Of a DNA stretch of 10,358 bases, positions 6,188 through 10,358 are shown piece after piece; the stretch's first letter is position 1, and the number at the start of each line of letters is the position of its first letter. Origin of the DNA: JBOCEF01 sp047610385 (GTDB lineage Bacteria > Pseudomonadota > Alphaproteobacteria > Rhodobacterales > Rhodobacteraceae); NCBI GenBank assembly GCA_047610385.1, contig JBLGAC010000073.1, positions 1 through 10,358 on the forward strand. The letters are read 5' to 3'. The notes beneath the pieces are model-generated. The model saw only the letters and a list, made by a program, of their open reading frames with translations. It had not been told where the DNA came from and searched no databases. A program made the translations under genes and the position numbers.

Positions 6188-7192
6188 ATGACCCGAGTTC
6201 GGCACAGCGGCAGTAGTTTCGCTTTTGACGCGGCGCAAGGCGCGCTTTTTGCAGCGGTCGTGGGGCAGCGCGCACTTTTTGCAGCGGTCATGGCGCTCGG
6301 CCTCGTTGCCGCGGTGCCTGCCGTGGCGCAGACCGCCGCGCCTGCTCCGCAAGCATCGTTTTCGCCGGCGGCCTTTGTCAACGATCAGGTCATCACCGCC
6401 TACGACATCGACCAGCGGGCGCGCCTGATGGGCATGCTTGAAATCGGCGACAGCCGTCAGGCCGCGCTCAGCAACGCGATCGAGGACCGGCTGAAGCGCA
6501 GCGCCGCCATCGATGCGGGCATCGGGGCCGACCGCGCACAGATCGACGCGTCGCTGGGGCGGTTTGCGCAGTCGCGCGGGACCGACCCAGAGGGCATTGA
6601 CAAGATGCTGCGCGCATCGGGCGTCTCACGCATAACCCTGCGCAATTTCATCGAGACTGAGGTGCTGTGGTCGACCTATGTGCGCCGCACTTTCCTGACC
6701 CGCGCGGCGGTGTCTGATCTTGAACTGCAGGACGAACTGGCCAATTCCCAGCGCACCGTCCAGACCACCTTCGATCTGTCGGAAATCTCGCTGCCGTTCG
6801 GGCGCGACAAGATTGCCGCCCAGGAACTGGCCGCGCGTTTGTCGCGCGAAATCAACCAGGGCGGCGACGTTGCGGCGCTGGCGCGCAAGCACAGCCGCTC
6901 TCCCACCGGGGCAAAGGGTGGGCGCGTCGAGCCGCTGGCATCCGACCGCATGCCCCCCGCTGTGCGCGCGGCGCTGGCGCCGCTGCAGCCCGGTCAAGCC
7001 TCTGCACCGATTGAGGTCCCGGGCGGCATCGTGGTCCTGATCCTCAACAGCCGCGATGACAAACGCGTTGAACTTGACGCTGAGGGGCGCGAGCGCCTGC
7101 GCCAGCAGATGCTGGAGGAACGCCTGACCCGCCTCGCCGACGGACGGCTGGCCGAATTGCGCGCCCGCGCCTTTATTGATGAGCGCCGGTGA
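6188..7192 (+). CDS. surA: Periplasmic chaperone SurA (SurA_N plus one parvulin-like domain)
   Basis: SurA chaperones outer-membrane proteins through the periplasm and may catalyse prolyl isomerisation. The 334-residue product begins at ATG 6188, preceded by AGGACAGGA at a good distance. The same frame extends left to 6080, but that part would overlap lptD and is not signal-like. Residues 1-47 are a signal peptide with probable cleavage after AVA (45-47). A SurA N-terminal helical domain follows, starting with AAFVNDQVITAYDIDQRARL (61-80). One parvulin-like domain lies at about 194-286 (LSEISLPFG, ALARKHSRSP, GAKGGRVEPL, LQPGQASAPIEVPGGIVVLI). E. coli SurA is about 430 residues with two parvulin domains; this shorter, single-domain form is usual in Alphaproteobacteria. 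The domain lacks the usual ARHIL histidine (LSEIS here), so isomerase activity is doubtful. The signal peptide carries a 10-residue duplication. Its stop overlaps the pdxA start. Confidence 0.9.
   Translation: MTRVRHSGSSFAFDAAQGALFAAVVGQRALFAAVMALGLVAAVPAVAQTAAPAPQASFSPAAFVNDQVITAYDIDQRARLMGMLEIGDSRQAALSNAIEDRLKRSAAIDAGIGADRAQIDASLGRFAQSRGTDPEGIDKMLRASGVSRITLRNFIETEVLWSTYVRRTFLTRAAVSDLELQDELANSQRTVQTTFDLSEISLPFGRDKIAAQELAARLSREINQGGDVAALARKHSRSPTGAKGGRVEPLASDRMPPAVRAALAPLQPGQASAPIEVPGGIVVLILNSRDDKRVELDAEGRERLRQQMLEERLTRLADGRLAELRARAFIDERR
6242..6301 (+). repeat. Two tandem 30-bp units in the surA signal peptide
   Basis: Units at 6242-6271 and 6272-6301 encode ALFAAVVGQR and ALFAAVMALG. The first 21 bases of the two units differ at only two positions, and the last nine bases have diverged. 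The second copy forms the hydrophobic core of the signal peptide, and the first lengthens it. The period is a multiple of three, so the reading frame is kept. Confidence 0.8.
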
Positions 7193-8187
7193 CCGCGCCG
7201 CTGCCTTTGGCGCTGAGCTGCGGCGACCCTGCGGGCATCGGCGGTGAAATCGCAGCCGCCGCATGGCGTGCGCTGGGGGCTGAGGCGCCGTTTGCGTTGA
7301 TCGGCGATGCCGATTGGGCCGCGGGCTTTGGCGTGCCGGTCGCGCGCATCGACGCGATTGAAGACGCCGCCGCCGCCGCGCAATCAGCGCTGCCGGTGCT
7401 GCACCGCCCCTTCCCCGCGCCGGTCACGCTCGGCATCCCCGCCCCAGCCAACGCCGCCGCGGTGATCGCGTCGATTGAAGACGCCGTGGCCCTGACCCGC
7501 GCAGGCCGCGCTGCGGGCGTGGTCACGCTGCCGATCAACAAAAAGGCGCTGAAGGACGGCGCAGGTTTCGCGCATCCCGGCCATACCGAATTTCTGGCGC
7601 ATCTGGACGGTGCCGCGTGCGCAGTCATGCTGCTGATGGGACCGGCGATGAAGGTGGTTCCGGTGACCATCCACATTGCGCTGGCCGACGTGCCGCGCGC
7701 CCTGACCGTCGAATTGCTGACAGCCACGGCCCGCATTGTGCATGCCGCGCTGATCCGTGATTTCGCCATCGCGCGCCCACGGATCGCGGTTGCCGGCCTC
7801 AACCCCCATGCGGGCGAAGGCGGGGTGATGGGGCATGAGGAAATTGACCTGATCGCCCCGGCCATCGCGCGTCTGCGCGAAGACGGCCTGACCCTGACCG
7901 GCCCCCTGCCCGCCGACACCATGTTCCACCCCGCCGCGCGCGCAAAATGGGACGCGGCGCTGTGCATGTATCACGATCAGGCGCTGATCCCGATCAAGAC
8001 GCTGGATTTTGACCGCGGCGTGAACACAACGCTGGGGCTGAGCTTTGTGCGCACCTCGCCCGACCATGGCACCGCCTATGACATCGCGGGCAAGGGGCTG
8101 GCATCTGCCCTGTCGTTGATCGAAGCGATCCGGGCTGCGCGCGACATGGCCGCCTGCCGCGCCGCGTTCGATGCGGCCACGCGATGA
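7189..8187 (+). CDS. pdxA: 4-hydroxythreonine-4-phosphate dehydrogenase PdxA
   Basis: PdxA performs the NAD-dependent oxidation of 4-phosphohydroxy-L-threonine in the DXP-dependent route to pyridoxal 5'-phosphate (vitamin B6), in the cytoplasm. The 332-residue product is close to the 329 of E. coli PdxA. Visible family motifs are SCGDPAGIGGE (10-20), LPINKKAL, GHTEFLAHL, the divalent-metal histidines His162 (HIALADVP), His207 (NPHAGEGG) and His262 (YHDQALIPIK), and SPDHGTAYDIAGKG near the end. The spacing of the three histidines (45 and 55 residues) is the same as in the E. coli enzyme. The start is GTG at 7189, overlapping the surA TGA as GTGA, with only a weak ribosome site, so translation probably depends on coupling to surA. 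Its own stop overlaps the rsmA start. It is a housekeeping enzyme with no direct part in LPS export; the surA-pdxA-rsmA order is an old conserved linkage in proteobacteria. Confidence 0.96.
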   Translation: MTAPLPLALSCGDPAGIGGEIAAAAWRALGAEAPFALIGDADWAAGFGVPVARIDAIEDAAAAAQSALPVLHRPFPAPVTLGIPAPANAAAVIASIEDAVALTRAGRAAGVVTLPINKKALKDGAGFAHPGHTEFLAHLDGAACAVMLLMGPAMKVVPVTIHIALADVPRALTVELLTATARIVHAALIRDFAIARPRIAVAGLNPHAGEGGVMGHEEIDLIAPAIARLREDGLTLTGPLPADTMFHPAARAKWDAALCMYHDQALIPIKTLDFDRGVNTTLGLSFVRTSPDHGTAYDIAGKGLASALSLIEAIRAARDMAACRAAFDAATR

Positions 8188-9047
8188 CCAGCGCGGCGCA
8201 GGACGGCCTGCCCCCCCTTCGCGACGTGATCCGGGATCATGAACTGGCGGCGAAAAAATCGCTGGGCCAGAATTTCTTGCTGGATCTGAACCTGACCGGG
8301 CGCATCGCGCGCACCGCCGGTTCGGTCAATGACCATGACGTGCTGGAGATCGGCCCCGGCCCCGGCGGGCTGACCCGCGCGCTGCTGTTCGAAGGCGCCC
8401 GCCATGTTGTGGCGGTGGAGCGGGACGCGCGCTGTCTGTCCGCGCTGGCCGAGGTGGCCGCCCATTACGCTGGCCGCCTGGAGGTGATCGAAGGCGACGC
8501 GCTGAAGATCGACGCCACGCCGCATCTGACGCCCCCCTACCGGATCATCGCCAACCTGCCCTACAATGTCGGCACCGAATTGTTCGTGCGCTGGATGACA
8601 CCGCCAGTGTGGCCGCCCGCGTGGTCGTCGCTGACCCTGATGTTCCAGCGCGAGGTGGCAGAGCGGATCTGCGCCAAGCCCGGCGGTTCAGCCTGGGGGC
8701 GCCTGTCGGTGCTGGCCCAATGGCGTGCCCAAACCCGGATCGCGTTTGAGCTGTCGCCAAAGGCCTTCACCCCGCCGCCAAAAATCTGGTCCGCCGTGGT
8801 GCATGTGACGCCCCTGGCCGAGCCACGTTTTCCCGCGGTCCCAAAGACCCTGGAGCAGCTGACCCAGGCCGCCTTCGGCCAACGCCGCAAGATGCTGCGC
8901 CAGAGCCTGAAACAGGTCAGCATCGATGCCATCGCGCTGTGCGAAGCCGCCGGGGTGGAGCCGACATTGCGTGCAGAAAATCTGGACATTGAGGCATTCT
9001 GCGCCCTGTCCCAAGCGCTTGACGCGCAGCGGGCCGCCCAGGGCTAA
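8184..9047 (+). CDS. rsmA: 16S rRNA adenine dimethyltransferase RsmA (KsgA)
   Basis: RsmA dimethylates two adjacent adenines (A1518 and A1519 in E. coli numbering) in the 3' hairpin of 16S rRNA, late in small-subunit assembly, using S-adenosylmethionine. The 287-residue product has all the landmarks: KKSLGQNFLLD (24-34), SAM motif I LEIGPGPGGL (54-63), acidic VAVERD (77-82), EGDALKID (103-110) and the catalytic NLPYN (124-128). The C-terminal domain has FTPPPKIWSAV and the RNA-binding AFGQRRKMLRQSLK. The ATG overlaps the pdxA TGA as ATGA, indicating translational coupling. It is the last recognised gene of the operon; base composition drops sharply right after its TAA. Possible hairpins follow, listed separately. 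Confidence 0.97.
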   Translation: MTSAAQDGLPPLRDVIRDHELAAKKSLGQNFLLDLNLTGRIARTAGSVNDHDVLEIGPGPGGLTRALLFEGARHVVAVERDARCLSALAEVAAHYAGRLEVIEGDALKIDATPHLTPPYRIIANLPYNVGTELFVRWMTPPVWPPAWSSLTLMFQREVAERICAKPGGSAWGRLSVLAQWRAQTRIAFELSPKAFTPPPKIWSAVVHVTPLAEPRFPAVPKTLEQLTQAAFGQRRKMLRQSLKQVSIDAIALCEAAGVEPTLRAENLDIEAFCALSQALDAQRAAQG

Positions 9048-9081
9048 CCGGACACGGCCTCCGGGATCATTGAAGCCTCCT

Positions 9082-9121
9082 GCATTGATATAATCGATGC
9101 CTCTTTGCCGATTTATATCGG
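9082..9121 (+). terminator. Two adjacent hairpins, weak terminator candidate for the operon
   Basis: The first hairpin pairs GCATTGAT (9082-9089) with ATCGATGC (9093-9100), 8 bp with one G-U pair and a 3-base loop, followed by CTCTTT. The second pairs CCGAT (9108-9112) with ATCGG (9117-9121) around TTAT. The position, 35 to 75 bp after the rsmA stop, suits the end of the operon. Neither has a strong GC stem or a clean run of T, so this is a weak call. Rho-dependent termination is equally possible. Confidence 0.3.
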
Positions 9122-9138
9122 AAAAGCATTGGTTTCAC

Positions 9139-9268
9139 ATGAAATATAAAAATAATATAAATTCGAATACCGCAAAGGTGCGCATGATCCTTTTCACCGC
9201 TCAAGATTAAATACACTGCGCGTTATCTTGCATAAAAATTCAGGTGAAAGTTATGAAATATAAAAATA
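9139..9268 (+). repeat. 16-bp direct repeat, copies 114 bp apart
   Basis: ATGAAATATAAAAATA occurs at 9139-9154 and again, exactly, at 9253-9268. The first copy is preceded by TTTCAC and the second by GTGAAAGTT, which contains the reverse complement of TTTCAC. Both copies start with ATG and would encode MKYKN before diverging. They may be remains of a duplicated leader region or of a mobile-element boundary; no function can be assigned. Confidence 0.55.
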
Positions 9269-9330
9269 GCATCTGAATTATATTTATTTGAAAAATTGCA
9301 CACGCTAGATAATCCTGCATTCTGAGCGGC

Positions 9331-9795
9331 GTGATATTTTTAAAATATTGCGAATTACATACACTCATCGCCCATGCTGATCGCGCCAGCGACCTGCGTT
9401 GGGGCTGGATCAACGTCCACCTCTTTGACGCTGTACGGCGTCCGCTGGGCAAGCTGTCGCGCGAAGACGCAGCCGCACTTCACCACCAGCTGCACGAGAA
9501 AAATGCGATGGCCAATGCGAACCGGCGTGACCCCGTGGTCGGTGACGCCATCCTCTCCGCTTGCCAGAAATGCGTGCACCACCAAGAACTTACCGCAGAG
9601 GACCGCCCGCAATGGACGCAGTGCCTGCGCTGCCGCATCGCGAAGCCGCAGACGCTCAGCGCGCTTCGCCTCAACATCCAAATGCGGCGCGCGGCGGATG
9701 ACGCCCTTGCGGCCCAAGAACCGCGCCGCCAACCCAAGCCCTTCGCCTTTCGCGCCCTTTGCCGTAAGTGCCATCAGACAATCCTCACGATCTAA
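9331..9795 (+). CDS. Hypothetical protein with zinc-ribbon-like cysteine pairs, possibly 5'-truncated
   Basis: The frame runs from GTG 9331 to TAA 9793-9795, 154 residues. Its cysteines are suggestive: CQKC and CLRC with 16 residues between the pairs, then CRKCH eight residues before the end. A CxxC-x16-CxxC spacing fits a zinc ribbon. The rest is rich in Arg, Ala and His, with a helical stretch ALRLNIQMRRAADDALA; there is no signal peptide. I do not recognise the family. The first dozen codons lie in AT-rich DNA and the rest in a GC-rich island, so the true N-terminus may be missing or the real start may be ATG 9508. An opposite-strand frame (9840 to 9355, codon-aligned) has a fair ribosome site (GAGGA) before an ATG at 9774. 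That frame lacks the paired cysteines and uses TTG for leucine unusually often, so the plus strand is preferred, with real doubt. Confidence 0.4.
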   Translation: MIFLKYCELHTLIAHADRASDLRWGWINVHLFDAVRRPLGKLSREDAAALHHQLHEKNAMANANRRDPVVGDAILSACQKCVHHQELTAEDRPQWTQCLRCRIAKPQTLSALRLNIQMRRAADDALAAQEPRRQPKPFAFRALCRKCHQTILTI

Positions 9796-10122
9796 GCGTG
9801 GCATCGACTGCCCATGCAGAGGCTCCGGGAACGAGATCAAAGATTGCAGTTTGCGTTATTATTGCAGGCGTTTTATCAAATTAAAAAGGGCGATCCATCC
9901 TCATTTTTGCTATATTCATCACCTAATTATGTCAAAACTAAAGTGAAAATTTGCTTAAACCAAATATTTACAGTCAGTAAAAGATATTGAATCGCTTTCC
10001 GTTTATAAAATGAAATCATGTTGATGACTATCTGCGATCATAAATTATTAAAAATCGGCATATTATTGGGATTTTGGCCCAAAAAATGACAATCAAATTA
10101 TAATATTTATGACATACAGAGG
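9796..10122. other. AT-rich non-coding region
   Basis: The first 40 bases are still GC-rich. From about 9840 to the edge of the insertion-sequence remnant the DNA is strongly AT-rich, with stops in all frames and only trivial short ORFs. I see no RNA gene, no convincing terminator and no recognisable promoter. A five-base inverted repeat (TTGGG/CCCAA near 10068-10084) is too weak to call. Confidence 0.5.
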
Positions 10123-10203
10123 TGGTTCGGAAAAACTGAACAGCCAGGATAAGTGGATTTTCCGCGCCACGGCGGCATGACTGCTGCGAGCGAGGAGATG
10201 ACC

Positions 10204-10358
10204 ATGATGAGACGACCGCGCCGGAACCACGAGCCCGGCCTTCAAGGGAGAGGTCGCTGTAGCCGCGATCAAGGGCGAGAAGACCTTGATCGAGCTGGCG
10301 CAGGATTTCGACGTCCATCTGTTACCGGCAGGGCATGTTTGCATGCCCGAGAGGCGAA
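10204..10358 (+). pseudogene. IS3-family transposase OrfA, N-terminal part, frameshifted
   Basis: OrfA is the helix-turn-helix DNA-binding part of the IS3-family transposase, normally fused to the DDE integrase OrfB by programmed frameshifting. From ATG 10204 or 10207 (GAGGAG upstream) the frame reads MMRRPRRNH. One extra base, about 10231, shifts the frame. Skipping it gives SPAFKGEVAVAAIKGEKTL followed by IELAQDFDVH, which together with RRNH matches the typical start of IS3 OrfA proteins (RRNHSPAFKAKVALAALKG, then ELAQQFDVHPNQI). After the VH codons at 10318 the resemblance ends: the expected PNQITQWK is replaced by LLPAGHVCMPERR. The copy therefore has both a frameshift and a loss of homology within about 40 codons, so it is very unlikely to make an active transposase. 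A sequencing error could explain the single base, but not the later break. Confidence 0.75.
10331..10348. repeat. Small perfect hairpin at the point where OrfA similarity is lost
   Basis: GGGCATG (10331-10337) and CATGCCC (10342-10348) are exact inverted repeats around TTTG. The hairpin begins 13 bases after the last codon that resembles OrfA. It might mark the end of another inserted element or recombination site, but only 10 more bases are available. Confidence 0.4.

Larger units (their letters stand above)
9048..9330. other. AT-rich non-coding spacer after rsmA
   Basis: About 280 bp that turn from GC-rich to strongly AT-rich within roughly 35 bases of the rsmA stop. It holds two small hairpins and a 16-bp direct repeat, each listed separately. 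The repeats begin with ATG and could read short peptides: one frame of 23 codons at 9139-9210 and one of 7 codons at 9253-9276. Neither is convincing as a gene. I see no tRNA-like fold and no family-level coding signal. Confidence 0.5.
10123..10358 (+). mobile_element. Left end of an IS3-family insertion sequence, decayed and cut by the window end
   Basis: From about 10123 the AT-rich flank gives way to GC-richer DNA that leads within about 80 bp to a start of an IS3-type OrfA (see the next entry). IS3-family elements usually begin with TG; the TGGTTCGG at 10123 is a candidate left terminus, but without the right end the boundary cannot be confirmed and no target-site duplication can be seen. 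A ribosome site GAGGAG lies at 10192-10197. Confidence 0.6.

Noticed and set aside
7173..8067. Two long minus-strand frames opposite pdxA
   Set aside because: They are antisense shadows of a gene with all its catalytic motifs intact, and their composition is Ser/Ala/Arg- or Gln/Gly/His-rich with no domain signal.
9334..9348. Inverted repeat ATATTTT-T-AAAATAT at the AT-to-GC junction
   Set aside because: It is only A and T in an AT-rich stretch, so chance is a sufficient explanation.
9355..9840. Minus-strand frame opposite the zinc-ribbon-like ORF, with GAGGA before an ATG at 9774
   Set aside because: It is plausible as a gene start, but the frame lacks recognisable motifs and uses TTG for leucine far more than the operon does, whereas the plus frame has ordered cysteine pairs. 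It is kept only as an alternative in that entry.
10068..10084. Inverted repeat TTGGG/CCCAA followed by A-rich DNA
   Set aside because: The five-base stem is too weak, and the A-run is on the wrong side for a plus-strand terminator. No convergent gene needs one on the minus strand.

Overview
The window looks like the chromosome of an alphaproteobacterium, most likely of the Rhodobacterales (Roseobacter/Rhodobacter group). The main reason is a compact, GC-rich plus-strand gene block in the order lptF-lptG-lptD-surA-pdxA-rsmA. This arrangement is familiar from that order, and the protein motifs fit it. The taxonomic call rests on gene order and protein character, not on a database search.

Layout. 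Positions 1-218 hold what may be the tail of an upstream gene and an unrecognised 52-residue ORF that overlaps it by ATGA. A strong intrinsic terminator follows at 246-283. An AT-rich leader (284-462) contains a perfect 16-bp palindrome and leads into a membrane-anchored S49/SppA-like protein (463-1263) whose catalytic-serine motif appears to be lost. Then comes the core block (1330-9047): LptF and LptG, the inner-membrane LPS-export permeases; LptD, the outer-membrane LPS insertion barrel; SurA, the periplasmic chaperone for such barrels; PdxA, of vitamin B6 synthesis; and RsmA, the 16S rRNA dimethyltransferase. Four-base stop/start overlaps (lptF/lptG, surA/pdxA, pdxA/rsmA) indicate translational coupling. 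The gaps lptG-lptD (144 bp) and lptD-surA (89 bp) are the only breaks.

The first four core genes make one functional unit: LptFG extract LPS from the inner membrane, LptD inserts it in the outer membrane, and SurA helps fold barrels such as LptD. PdxA and RsmA are housekeeping passengers found with this unit in many proteobacteria.

Downstream of rsmA the base composition changes abruptly to AT-rich DNA (9048-9330 and 9796-10122). A GC-rich island between these stretches carries a possible zinc-ribbon ORF (9331-9795). The right end (from about 10123) is the decayed left end of an IS3-family insertion sequence, whose orfA is frameshifted and then loses its similarity. The conserved operon therefore sits between accessory-looking flanks.

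The most interesting points are the apparently inactive SppA-like protein leading the LPS-transport block, and in-frame repeat expansions inside the signal peptides of both lptD (three 8-residue units) and surA (two 10-residue units). I found no CRISPR array, tRNA or rRNA, and no clearly new defence or mobile system.
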